From the NCBI GenBank assembly GCA_020736575.1, contig JAGPYM010000001.1:1736001-1800000 (forward strand): 64,000 nt of DNA, read 5' to 3'. Position 1 is the stretch's first letter, and the number at the start of each line of letters is the position of its first letter. Below, in pieces: positions 1 through 10,123 of the stretch. Below the pieces are notes generated by a model that worked only from the letters and a program-made list of their open reading frames with translations, made no database searches and was not told the DNA's origin. The stretch is from Thelonectria olida. Taxonomy: Eukaryota; Ascomycota; Sordariomycetes; Hypocreales; Nectriaceae. The position numbers and the translations under genes were made by a program.

Positions 1-469
1 GCCGCTGGCGTGGATGTCAGATCTCGGCGTCTGAAGAGTCACTTGTCCTTAGGAAACCTAAGTCGTTCTTCCCTTTCATGGACCTATTCTGGAATGCATT
101 CGAACTTGGGTGTTAGACTGGACTTACATACTTGATTGAATATCTCGTCGAATTCTGATGCCTGGTCTAGTCTCGTGCTGAGATCCGCTAACACGCCATG
201 GGCTTACGCCGTATCATAGGCTGCATAATGAATTCGCCCAGTATTGGACACCACCGAAATACAACCCCACACGCTCGGGTCATGGTATGAGTGGCGAGAT
301 ATTTGCTCGTCAAATCTTGCTGTTTCGTATTGATATCTATAAATGATATCCCATCTTACCTGCGATGGGGAAGGGCTGATAGACGCAACATGGTATACTT
401 CCAACATGTCGAAACAACGCTCGTAATCCATTCGAAAACACACAACCAAAAATTCAATCGCTATTGGTA
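1..469. other. 3' flank of the ABP2-like gene, no gene seen
   Basis: No conserved coding sequence is seen. Short open frames on both strands overlap each other and resemble nothing I know. The stretch most likely holds the 3' untranslated region of the minus-strand gene ending at 470 and whatever regulatory DNA lies beyond the window edge. Confidence 0.5.
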
Positions 470-2476
470 TCATTCCTTGGACAACGTCCCTCTGAGAGAT
501 TTCATCACCTGATTTTGCAGGTCCAGTAATTCCCGGTCCTTCTTTTGTACATTGTCGAGCAGATGACGATACTTCGCCTGCCACTCACCAGCCGATAACT
601 TGTTTTGCCCGTTGTCGACCGTCTCTGGCCCGTTTTCGCCATTCGCCTGGGAAGCATCCCAGAACATGGCTAACGGGACTTGTGCCTCCGTAGTGTACAG
701 GCTTCGGAGGCTGCCAAACCCGTATTCCCAGTCGCATCGATACAAGGTCGTCTTTGCGTCAGTACGTATGCGTGCAATGCGCGTCTTGGATGTTCGGAGC
801 GAGGCTCCACCCGAGAGAGTAGCCAGGTTGATGAGAAAGGCTTGCTGGGATGCAGCCGTCTTATACATGTTTTCAATGGTGGTATTCACAAGTGCCGATG
901 CCTCCTCCACTGATGGCGAGTTGGCAGGTTTCCCGTTTTCATCTCGCCAGTCAGCCTCGAGGGTCGCTTGAGTTAGCTGTCCCACGACATCATCGATATT
1001 TGTTCGATCTTCGGCCCTTTCGAAATGGAACCTAGGAATTTCCTTTGACTGAGCTTGTGTGTGTGGTTTTCCAGGTACCCCGGCCTGTCTTGACGCTTCA
1101 AAGAAGTTCACACCACCATTGGTTTGGCCTGATATTGATGGTGCCCTAGTGGGCTCAGCGCTTGCGTTACCATTGACCAGCACAACGGGTGGTGGAGGGG
1201 TTGCCAGTCTAACACTCCCTGTAGGCCGTTCTGGGACTTGCAGAGATATACTCGGCCGGGGCGGTCGTGATCCTTCCTGCGGTGTCGATTGCGGCTGTGA
1301 ATTCGAAGATGACGCCGGACTTGGAATCCGCTGGTGGACTGGGGTGGCCGGCTTCGACTTGGAGGGCGTTGGGAGCACCGGAGTGCTTGCTTCACCAGGG
1401 CCAACGATTGGCGTGTTCAAAGGAAACGGTGGGAATGAGGTGTCTATGGGAGTTCGGTTGATTGGAGGACGACCTCTCATCTTGGCTCCACCATCAGAAG
1501 CACCCGGCCGCCATGCCGAGGACACATTCTTGGGGCCTCGTCTCTGAGAAGACATGCGCGGCTTTCCAGGGACGATGGCAGAACGTGGTTCAAGAGCGTC
1601 ATCCCAGAATGAACCCCTACAGGTCGGCGTGATGGCAGATTGAGGCCACCGAGTGAGAGGCATCTGCTGGACGGCATCACTGGGAGTCCACGGTGCAGCG
1701 GCTGCGTCTGTCGGCACTTGGAGTCCAGATGAACTTCGTGTAGGGCCTTCGATGGCAGATGAAGGTGACAAATGGGTGCGCTGAGCGGGAGAGCCGTTTA
1801 CTTCTTCATCTGTTGGGCGCTTCCGGCCTCGCTTGGGGCGAATATGTGGCAGAAGAGCCCTCAAGGCCATATCATCTTCGACAGCAATCCCGTCACGGAT
1901 AGGTTGAGCGACGGGGTTGGGATCTGTCGGGATATTGGTCCAATAGTCATTGGGAATGCCCATGAGATACTCGAAAAAGGCTTTGACATGCATGGAGTTC
2001 ATCCATTTCTTTGGTTCCTCTTAGCACGTTTCTGTGTTTTGGCTTACAGGATGAAAGCATACCTTTAAGCGCACGCCATACTGGGCAATCTTTTGAGCAC
2101 TCTCATCCTTTGTTGGATCTGGAGGCTCGACTCCCAGTTTTGTTGTCAGTTCTGTCCAAGTCCGGATTTCCTTGTCATAGAACTTGCGAACGAGCTCGAA
2201 CACTGCAAAGGTGTTAAAGCTCTTGCCTCCACTGCGGGGAGGGTTACGGAAGGCCTCTCTCAGGACAACAGTTTCTGACGGGAGAGGCAGAGCCGGATTG
2301 CAGTAGAAGATGAAGCGGACATAAGCGTCCTCGATGGACTCAGCAGTGACATCGCGGTCCGGCAGCGTTGGTGGAATTGGGAACTCTGGTTTTGGTGTGC
2401 TTGGTTCTGGTTGTTTTGGGGGTTGCAGAGGCGTCTGCAATTGCGACGACTCTGATGGTTGGTTGGCTGACTGCAT
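470..2476 (-). CDS. abp2: ARS-binding protein 2 (Abp2) family DNA-binding protein
   Basis: The protein is predicted at 650 aa from two exons: 2476-2063 and 2008-470. The 54-nt intron has a GTATGC donor, a GCTAA branch site and an AAAG acceptor. The first ~190 residues carry the conserved fungal Abp2 domain: a DRDVTAESIEDAYVRFIFYCNP stretch, FRNPPRSGGKSF, a KLGVEPP segment and, across the splice junction, KWMNSMHVKAFFEYL followed by LRALLPHIRPKRGRKRP. The middle is proline/serine-rich and probably disordered. The last ~60 residues (YRHLLDNVQKKDRELLDLQ) look like a short coiled coil. In fission yeast the family binds ARS elements and affects replication and stress-responsive cell cycle control, so a nuclear role is inferred. 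It diverges from the oxidoreductase gene starting at 3485. The family call rests on the N-terminal half only. Confidence 0.82.
2009..2062 (-). other. intron of the ABP2-like gene
   Basis: A 54-nt intron on the minus strand with donor GTATGC and acceptor AAAG. Removing it joins LK to KWMNSMHV and restores the conserved domain. Both flanking exon frames run into stops if it is retained. Confidence 0.85.
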
Positions 2477-3484
2477 AGTGAGAGTACCTCGGCGTCATGT
2501 CTCTGGGGTATCAAAGAAAATTCCCAATTTCTCAGGGCAAGAGATGTGGTGATATTATGGAGGAAGAATAGTAATGGTAGAAGAGAAGCGAGACATTGAA
2601 GGGTCCAATTGAAGTGCCTCTGAACGACGGAAGGTCCAGCTTCAGGTAAAGAGGAGTTCAGGACAATAGAAGGCTCCGGCCGAAGGATCAGCTGAGGCGG
2701 ACAATGCAGGAGGTATAAGTCGTTGTGCTTTACATGGCTTCGGGCACTCAAATTAGCTTGGATAAAAGCCCAAGTACTCGTAGTAGTTGTCAATGATGAA
2801 GAAAGAGAGTTAAGGAGAGAAGGGGAAGACGCGGTTGCAAATTAGGCCGCTACGATGGAGAAAGTGGGCTAAATTTAGCCCACGCCAGGGAGTCATGTGC
2901 AAACATTGGAAACGGGCACTGTGGGTTCTACGGCAACAAGGCAGGCACTGCGGTCTGAGCCTGCTGAAATACTGTATGCAGGGGTCATCACACAGTGCAT
3001 TGCGTGTGCTTCACTGTGAAACGTGCAGGAGCCCAAACAGCTCTTCCCCGTCGAGCTAAGAGGTTCAACTTCAGGTGCACCAGCGACAACACAGACGCAT
3101 GTACGAATACACATGAACATCCATCTTCTTTCAACATATGCCGACGCATGCCATCAACGGAACCCCCCCCATTCGCGCTTTACTAATCGCCAGCGCCTTA
3201 CAAATGACATGCAGCCAGCGACCATCGACGACTCCTATGGCGTGCTCACTGCGCCCAAGCTTCATTGCCGCTTTGGGACCCCGAGATGGCTGCATTGACG
3301 GCTTTCACTGCAACTTGATTTGAAATCCGCATGCTCTTGTGCTTCCTCTTCTTACAGGTATATAAAGCTCAGAGCCGAAGCAAGTGCTTCAATTGGCATC
3401 TCCAGACTGGAAATATCTCATCCTTCCCCATCTACATTGCCCATCATCTACTCTCAGGACTTGCAGTACAGGGGCCCAAGCACA
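2477..3484. other. divergent intergenic region
   Basis: About 1 kb separates the start codons of two divergent genes (minus to the left, plus to the right). It has no recognisable coding sequence. A TATA-like box lies near its right end; the left part is purine-rich on the plus strand just upstream of the Abp2 start. Confidence 0.6.
3359..3366 (+). promoter_or_regulatory. TATA box of the CmcJ/NvfI-like gene
   Basis: A perfect TATATAAA sits about 119 bp upstream of the start codon at 3485. Fungal start codons usually lie 60-150 bp downstream of such a box, so it fits the promoter of this oxidoreductase. I noticed no comparable box immediately upstream of the housekeeping genes in the window, which suggests this gene is the one with regulated, inducible expression. 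Confidence 0.6.
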
Positions 3485-4327
3485 ATGGCTATTTCTTCAA
3501 CCGTACCCCGCGGCGACGTCACCGCAACCCTCCACTTCTACAAACCTCCCGTTGACGGCACTAAGCCCTTCAACTTCGTCGACACTCCGCCCAAGGGTCA
3601 GCCGCAGCGCAACTTCTCCGACACCACCTACGACACTGTCATCCACGACATTCGCGGCAACGAGGCCGCCTTCGACCTTGACAAGGACGCCTTCCAGATC
3701 ATCCAGGACGTCCCCCCATCCAACGAGACTGAGTTCCTCGACGACAAGTCCATTGAGGAAAAGTACTATCCTGAGGTTGAACAGCTCCTCTTGGATAACA
3801 TCCCTGGCTCCAATCGCATCTACATCTTCGATCACACCATCCGTCGTCCGGACTCTAAGCGCACCCCTGTGACCCGTGTTCATATTGACCAAACCGCCGA
3901 CGCCACGGCTCAGCGTGTCCGTCGATACTTCCCGGACGAGGCCGGCAAGCTTCTTCAGGGCCGCTACCGTATTGTCAATGTCTGGCGTCCTCTCAACAAG
4001 GGTCCTATTGAATCGTTCCCCCTTGCCGTGGCATCGTCCGCCTCTGTCGAGGACCAAGATGTCGTTCCCGTTGAGCACCGATATCCAGACGGTTACCGCG
4101 GCTGGACGGCTGCCATCCGCCAGAATCCGGAGCAGCAGTGGTACTACCTCAGCGGCATGACTGGCAGCGAGCGTCTCTTGCTCGAGTGCTTCGACAGCCA
4201 TTCCTTGAAGCCAGACTCCAATATCAAGGGGCGCGTACCTCACACTGCCTTTGAGGACCCCAGAACCAGGGCCGACGCCGAAGGTCGCCAGAGCATCGAG
4301 GTTCGAGCTTTGGTCTTCGGCCCGTGA
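3485..4327 (+). CDS. CmcJ/NvfI (GA4 desaturase-like) non-heme iron oxidoreductase
   Basis: A single-exon gene encoding 280 aa, beginning MAISSTVPRGDVTATLHFY. The frame is open farther upstream but has no ATG that fits the family, and the TATA box supports the start at 3485. The family (CmcJ of cephamycin synthesis, fungal AsaB/NvfI and 'GA4 desaturase' proteins) is recognised from the YKPPVDG start, the RIYIFDHTIRRP strand, TRVHIDQT with a His133-x-Asp135 iron-binding pair, GRYRIVNVWRPL, WYYLSGM, and the terminal VPHTAFEDP...IEVRALVFGP. His253 in the last block, or His198, could supply the third ligand. Members usually hydroxylate or desaturate small molecules in secondary metabolism, but no synthase gene lies nearby, so the substrate is unknown. 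It is probably cytosolic, with no signal peptide. Confidence 0.85.
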   Translation: MAISSTVPRGDVTATLHFYKPPVDGTKPFNFVDTPPKGQPQRNFSDTTYDTVIHDIRGNEAAFDLDKDAFQIIQDVPPSNETEFLDDKSIEEKYYPEVEQLLLDNIPGSNRIYIFDHTIRRPDSKRTPVTRVHIDQTADATAQRVRRYFPDEAGKLLQGRYRIVNVWRPLNKGPIESFPLAVASSASVEDQDVVPVEHRYPDGYRGWTAAIRQNPEQQWYYLSGMTGSERLLLECFDSHSLKPDSNIKGRVPHTAFEDPRTRADAEGRQSIEVRALVFGP

Positions 4328-4810
4328 AACGGTATTGCTGAGTGATACCGTGCAGGAATAGGTTATCGCCATCTCTACTGTTTTGGTTTCGCGGCTCAGA
4401 TAGAGTTGTCATGATGAGATGATATAAGTAGCAATGAGATTGAACACGCTTCACGTTAGAATTAGGCAGACGAAATATTGAATAAAAATCCATGACCATT
4501 TCTACGTCTATGCATGACAAAAAGAAAACTGTTGGTGAGACCAGTAAGAAGGAGTCTCTTTTGATGCAGAAAACAACATTGACAATCCACTGCCATTATC
4601 CGACCCAATTGCAAAGCAAAACCAGGAAGAAGGAAAAAAACAAAATGAAAGCAAGAGAATATGCCACATCTCTTGCGGATGTCTGGAGGCGTCTTGATAA
4701 ATATCAAAAGAGCCCCAGCTGGAATCATCAATCAACAAAACCGTGTACGCCACGCTCGTAAATGCCGTTCATAACAGACTGCTCTACCATCCGATGTGCC
4801 GGTCGTTGAC
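4328..4810. other. convergent intergenic region
   Basis: An A/T-richer stretch between two convergent stop codons, presumably holding both 3' untranslated regions. No coding sequence is recognised. Confidence 0.6.
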
Positions 4811-6513
4811 TCAGTTCCTGCGTCCCTTGCCGCGGGTACTGCCATTGGTGCCCTGTCGACTCATGGCGACACCACCGGAGCTGCTCTGGCGACTCATCGG
4901 GGCCGCAGCGCTGGAGTGGGCGGCAGCGGTGGGAAGCAGGGCGGGACCAGGTTGATCGCGAAGGTTGCTGACGCCAGGGAGACCAAGAGCGTCGCGAAGG
5001 TTCTCGGGGTCCTCGCGGGAGGCACCGGTAAAGCCAACATAGCGAGCCCGAGCGTAGGGGGTGCTGACGGCCTCAAGAATCTTGCGCACTCCGCTGGAAG
5101 CGTCAAGATGGGCACCAGGCTTGTGAAGCTGGTCGTATTGCTTGAAGTACCCCATAACAGTGATGTCCGAGTTGATGTCTTCGTTGGAGAGAGGGGTGGG
5201 GAAGTTCTGGTCGGCAGATCGAGGGTATGGCTTGAGGTATTGCTGAGGAACGGGAGGAGGCATCTTCGGGGGCTCCTGAGCGTGGATGAGATCCAGGTTG
5301 CCGGGGATTTCAAAGTTGGCGATTCCCTCAATGCCCAAGATCTTGTCATCCAAGAAGTTGTGGTTGGCACCGCCGCGTGTACTTCTAGTAGCGTGCGAAA
5401 CGGAGCGCTCCATGACGGGGGCCGAAGGTTGCGAATCAGCATCTTCGCCGTTCTCATTTCCGTTGCCCGAGTCCGTGTCATCTGGTGACGAGCCGTTGCC
5501 GTTCACTCGATTACGTAGGATATATTGGTGAGCGGCGATGGCGGCAGAATTGTAGTTCAGAGACAGTTCCTTCTCGGTGAAGAGCTTGTCGATGCTATAG
5601 ACAGGGCCATTCTGCTTTGCGGCGGCGCGAGCCTTCTCCGATTGCCACAGGGGAGTGGTATTGTTCGGGTCCAGAGCACGGCGCATGGGTGCAGGTGAGC
5701 CATCGTCGTCGCCAGGGTGTCGCTTGCGCTTCTTGTCCGTGTACATGGTGGAAAGATCGTCGGCATCCTTGCGCAATCTGGTCGCTCTTTTTCCGTGGGT
5801 GCCACCGGGGCTCGAGGGGTTCGTCAGGCTGAACTGGTTCGGGTTGAGCAGAAGAGCGTTGGAGTCGTTGATCTCCAGGACCTCTTTCTCTCGATTCAGG
5901 CGGTTCTTCTTCTGGGTAAGGGTGTTGATCAAGCGATCTCGAAGGGTGCTGGTAAGAGCTCGGTGCTCGCGCTTCGCGGTCTCGAGCTTGTAGGCGTAGG
6001 TATTCTTATACTCCTGGAGACGTCGCTCGTACTCGTTCTAAGGGCAGAATGTGTTAGCGGCGGGCGGCAGTCAAGCGGCCGTGACGGCTCGCATACCTTG
6101 GACTGTGCCAATTGAAAATCACGGATTTCGACGAGATCCTCGACCTCGTCAATAAAGTCGGAGAAGCGAATGCCGGCCATGTCAAGAAGGCTGCGAGCAT
6201 CTTCGGCGTTGACGGGAGGACCCTGGGTCTGGCGATGTTCCTTTTGCAAGTCGGAGATGACCTCGAGGACTTGGGGGTTGTAAGGGTCGAAACGTTGAAC
6301 GAGCGAAGTGTCGAACTGGATCTTCTGGAGCTGATCACGATACGTCATGTCTCGCTCGCGCTGAAACTTGTCGTTCATGGTGGCAAGACGATCCAAGAGA
6401 GCATTTCGCTTGCGGTCTCGCTTGGATTGTGAGGGCGGCTGAGGGGATCCTCGGCGGTCGGGGGCGCGGCCTCCTCCCATTGTGAGAGGGACGGCTGTGT
6501 CACTCGCAGCCAT
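4811..6513 (-). CDS. sds3: Sds3-like subunit of the Rpd3L histone deacetylase complex
   Basis: Predicted at 546 aa from exons 6513-6097 and 6037-4811, with a 59-nt intron (GTATGC donor, CCCTTAG acceptor) joining QSK to NEYERRL. Residues ~30-260 match the Sds3-like domain: KRDRKRNALLDRLATMNDKF, QKIQFDTSLVQRFDPYNP, then a long charged helix (EYERRLQEYKNTYAYKLETAKREH) and LFTEKELSLNYNSAAIAAHQY. Sds3 scaffolds the Rpd3L (Sin3 large) deacetylase complex in the nucleus and is needed for its integrity. The C-terminal third is low-complexity with Gly/Ser/Asn stretches, as in other filamentous fungi. The ING protein Pho23, another Rpd3L subunit, lies in the same window at 50552-52732. Confidence 0.85.
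6038..6096 (-). other. intron of the SDS3-like gene
   Basis: A 59-nt intron in the minus-strand gene (GTATGC...CTTAG). Its removal makes the helix of the Sds3 domain continuous. Confidence 0.85.
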
Positions 6514-7421
6514 ATTTTCTATGACAAGAAAGTGACGTCGGGGAGTAGGAAATGTGGTTTTGAAGCAGTAATGAAGGTTGGGAAAGCAGGAGAAGTGGTA
6601 TGGTTATGGTGAATGTGGGTGGGAGGGAGGAGGAAGAATGGGAGAAGAAGAAGCAGAGGAAGAAGGCCAGTCGAGTCGTCTTAGACTTTGGTAAACAACG
6701 GGCGGCTCGCGGGCTGTCGGTTGGCAGAGCAAACGCAGGCTGCAAACTGTAATTGCGGGCGAGTTTGAAAGACGGAGTTAAAAGAGCAGAGGCTATTGCA
6801 CGTTGTCCCTATGGGTATTGTCAACAGGGCGCGGCATTGATCGAAGAAACAGGGAAACAAACGAGTTGTGCGTCTCGCTCGTTCAGCCTTCTGCGCCTTC
6901 TGCCAGCGAGAGAGCGGCTGCATGACCTCTCTGGGGCCCGCTGGGGACCGCTAGGGACCTGCTGGGGGGGGAGGCGTCTTAGTCCCGCTCACCGCCTACC
7001 CAAACGAGCAATTTCTATCGATGGCACCAGTTCCCGATTTACTCCCGAGAGTGTCGTAAGACAGCAGCCTCGGATACGATTGGCCAGCCTTCTTCAGATC
7101 CGCTCTGAGTGTCCCCACTTGCAGTTTGCTTCTGGCCCAGTGTGAGGCTGCTTCGATTCGTACGGTGCAGCCATCGTTTTCTATGCGCAAACGGCGACCA
7201 GGGAGGTATCTATTCACAGCTTCCATTGACCACTTACCTAGCTATTCACCACAGAAAACTTGCTATTATTCATCCAGAGGTATCCTGGCACAGAGCACTG
7301 TTGTCCGAGAAGCCAGATGAAACCCCACTGCTGTCCCTTTTTCATCCCGTCTCAGCAAATCATTGCCCGTATCTCGGTGCGAACAACCTCGCATCAACCA
7401 TCATTGTTCTCATTCATCAAG
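6514..7421. other. intergenic, upstream of SDS3
   Basis: About 0.9 kb between two minus-strand genes. It should hold the promoter of the Sds3 gene next to 6514 (purine-rich on the plus strand, so CT-rich on the coding strand) and the 3' end of the next gene. G-rich direct repeats of the type GGGGACC(G/T)CT occur near 6940-6970. No coding sequence is recognised. Confidence 0.5.
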
Positions 7422-8549
7422 TTATAGCCCACCCCGGAGCTTCTGCAGCTGGCTGATCAGGCCAAACCCGCCTGGCCCAGCCTTTGTATCTTCCACTACC
7501 ACGGCAGCATCCCTCGTCACGCTCGCCTTGCGCGTGCGTAGCGTTTCTACTTTGCTCTCCTTCTGCGCCGTCTGCTCCATCTCCTTCATCACGTCCCGAT
7601 GTCGGTCCTCGACCATCTTTGCCAGGCTCTCAATGAACTTGGTTCTGCCCTTTTCTTCCGCCGTGTCGTTCCACACCCGTGTCAATTCCTTGAGCTGCTC
7701 GATTCGCTGTGCTGCCTTCTCGATCCCCTCCACGGGGTCCTCCGATGCCGTTAACAGGCCTTGAACCTCTTCCCTGAGTTTCTTCAAGACCTCCTGGCCC
7801 TTGTCTTCTGAACTCTGCTTTGCCGACCCTGGTTCTGGTGCAGAGACAGACAGGAAAGAGGAGCTAACAGAGACCTCGGATGGGGGAAAGACAAACTCCA
7901 TGGCGTCGCCAAACGTCTTGATGACTGTGTCGAGTCGAGATCGAACCAAGGTTAACGTCTGTAATTGCTTGATGTACTCGGGATCATCTGTTCCCTCTTT
8001 GGCAGAAGCCGGTGTCGGCGTTGGTGTCATCCGTTTGTCGTCCTTGGGCGTCGTTGCTACAGGTGCAGCGTTCCTTGCTTCAACTGCTGCCTGTAGCCCT
8101 CCGGGTACAAACTTCTTAATGTCGTCCTGGAGCGTCTCATTCATGGTCTCGGTTAGACTCAGCGTCTCACCCCGCAACAACTCGACCTCGTAAGCAAGAC
8201 GACTTCCACTCCGCAAGATGTCGTCGGTCAATTGGGTCAAGGTATTTGAGAGGCGTGACGTCTGGGCATTGAGCTGCGTGATGAGAGCCTGCGCCTGAGT
8301 GGACAGCTCAGCAACATCGGAGCCCAGCCGCCCGGCCGTGGAACGGTGCTGCAGCGGCGGTAGAGTCGCATTGAGGAACTGAGCGGGATCGAAACTGGGG
8401 TCTAGAAAGTCTTGCAAGAACTCGTCGGATGTGTGCGTTGATTTGGGCACCAGCACTGCCTTTGACTTGCGGCGGGAGTGTCCGTTTCGGAACCCTTGGC
8501 TGGCGCTGCTTGCTGCCCGTCGCCGGCCTGACTTCAGGTCGGATGCCAT
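7422..8549 (-). CDS. probable conserved oligomeric Golgi (COG) complex subunit, Cog7-like
   Basis: A single-exon gene encoding 375 aa. The N-terminal block EFLQDFLDPSFDPAQFLN is typical of COG-type tethering subunits, in which a short acidic 'FLDPSFDP' element precedes a long coiled coil. The coiled coil follows here (ELSTQAQALITQLNAQTSRL to ELLRGETLSL), then a Pro/Thr linker (~165-185) and a second helical half ending in GFGLISQLQKLRGGL. COG mediates retrograde vesicle tethering at the Golgi. The short length fits fungal Cog7 better than the longer Cog5, but I cannot separate these from memory alone, so treat the subunit number as tentative. The start codon is supported by a basic N-terminus common in orthologues. 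Confidence 0.55.
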   Translation of the reverse strand: MASDLKSGRRRAASSASQGFRNGHSRRKSKAVLVPKSTHTSDEFLQDFLDPSFDPAQFLNATLPPLQHRSTAGRLGSDVAELSTQAQALITQLNAQTSRLSNTLTQLTDDILRSGSRLAYEVELLRGETLSLTETMNETLQDDIKKFVPGGLQAAVEARNAAPVATTPKDDKRMTPTPTPASAKEGTDDPEYIKQLQTLTLVRSRLDTVIKTFGDAMEFVFPPSEVSVSSSFLSVSAPEPGSAKQSSEDKGQEVLKKLREEVQGLLTASEDPVEGIEKAAQRIEQLKELTRVWNDTAEEKGRTKFIESLAKMVEDRHRDVMKEMEQTAQKESKVETLRTRKASVTRDAAVVVEDTKAGPGGFGLISQLQKLRGGL

Positions 8550-8836
8550 GTCAGGGTTTGGGTTTCGATGATGGTATTCAAGTTCGCCGTGAATGAATAC
8601 GGAAAAAAATTACCGAGTGCCGTTAAAGCGATAACTTGGTTATCCTCATGTCGTGAGAAAGCCACCTGACGCTGGCCCCTGTACGAATAGAGAGACATTG
8701 GCAGAGACAGAGGACGTGGCCCCAGAGCCGATGATAACCCGGCCCGGAACTTGCGCCTCCACTTACAACCTCACCCATCACCACATCCAACTGCCGATAC
8801 CTCGCCACAATTCGCCATAAATCTGAGATAAAAGAC
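8550..8836. promoter_or_regulatory. bidirectional promoter region
   Basis: Only 287 bp separate the divergent start codons at 8549 and 8837, so both promoters must lie here. I see no clear TATA box. Confidence 0.5.
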
Positions 8837-9758
8837 ATGAGCGAGACACAGGAAGAAATGAAGATTGACCCATCAAGAGCACAGGCTCTTACCTCGCAGC
8901 TTAGCTCTGTCAAGGAACGCCTCGCTGCCGTGGCGAGCGGTCGAAATGTGTGTATTCAAATATGGCCATGACGGTTTCTTATCATCCATGGACATGTTCT
9001 CTTTCTGACAATTTTGCAGGTCCGACTCGTTGCCGTGTCAAAACTGAAGCCCGCGAATGACATCTTGGCCCTCCATCGGGCGCCGGCCTCTCAACTTCAC
9101 TTTGGCGAAAACTACGCCCAAGAGCTGACTCAGAAGGCCGCGCTTCTTCCTGCAACCATCCAGTGGCACTTTATCGGCGGCTTGCAGTCCGGTATAAACT
9201 ATCCCAGAAACCCTTCTCTTACAATACGCTTTGCCTGACACTGAACAAGGCCACTGCAAGTCCATCGCCAAGATCCCAAACCTGTTCTGCGTCTCCAGCG
9301 TCGACACCTCCAAGAAGGCCCAGCTGCTCAACACGGCCCGTGGCAACCTGATCTCCTCCCACCCCGATGCGCCCAAGCTCTCCATTCACGTTCAAGTGAA
9401 CACGTCCGGTGAGGAGGCCAAGTCCGGCTGCGCTCCCGGCAACCAAACCGTTGCTCTGTGCCGTGAGATCATCGAGACGTGTCCTAACCTCCGACTCATT
9501 GGCCTGATGACCATTGGTGCCATCGCCCGCAGCAAGGCAACGACCGCGGAGAATGAGAACGAGGACTTTGTGACGCTGACTGAACAGCGAGATCTCGTGG
9601 CAAAGGAGCTGGGCTTGGGCCAGGACAGCCTGGAGTTGAGCATGGGCATGAGTGAGGACTTTGAGGGTGCCGTACGATTAGGGAGCGGTGAGGTGCGAGT
9701 TGGAAGCACCATCTTTGGCCAGCGGCCAGCCAGGGCGGATGCGAAGCTCAAGGTGTAA
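8837..9758 (+). CDS. YggS/PLPBP family pyridoxal phosphate homeostasis protein
   Basis: Three exons (8837-8947, 9020-9191, 9250-9758) encode about 263 aa. The introns are 72 nt (TTTTGCAG acceptor) and 58 nt (GGTATAA donor). The family is recognised from VRLVAVSKLKPA with the lysine that holds PLP as a Schiff base, HFGENYAQEL, the WHFIGGLQSGHCKSIAKI block made across the second splice, VQVNTSGEEAKSGC, LIGLMTIG, LSMGMSEDFEGAVRLGSGEVRVGSTIFG. The fold is the N-terminal TIM barrel of alanine racemase without the second domain. Members bind PLP and keep free vitamin B6 levels in balance rather than racemising amino acids; yeast YBL036C is the likely counterpart. Cytosolic or mitochondrial location cannot be settled here. 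Confidence 0.93.
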
Positions 9759-10123
9759 TGAAGAACCAAAAATGAAGAGAAGCATAATATGAACCATCAC
9801 ATCCTGCAATGTGACCTCGCATGTTAGTGGCACAAGCTCATCAAGTCAAGGTTTCGATCCAAAACGAGACATTCATGGTATCAACTAGAAACTATATCCT
9901 CCCAGTCCGCAATCGCTCTGGTATCTGGCGAATTGGCATTCTCGGTCCACAGGCTATAGCAACAACTGACTATACAGCGCAGGGTACTTTTGGTGATGAT
10001 TAACGACCAATCGACAGCCCATTCCTCATGCTAGAATCCCAACGCCCGTGTGCTTGTGTGCGAGATAGTAAGACAACTCCATCGACATGAATTATATAGA
10101 AGGGAAAGAGGTCCGAGTGCGAA
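9759..10123. other. convergent intergenic region
   Basis: 365 bp between the stop codons of the PLPBP gene (plus) and the alpha-adaptin gene (minus). It probably contains both 3' untranslated regions. Nothing else is seen. Confidence 0.6.

Noticed and set aside
3497..4372. A 291-codon open frame on the strand opposite the CmcJ/NvfI-like gene
   Set aside because: It is the mirror of a codon-biased real gene; the plus strand carries the family motifs and the TATA box.
9846..9870. GGTTTCGATCC resembling a tRNA T-arm
   Set aside because: No matching acceptor stem, D-arm or A/B box spacing around it.
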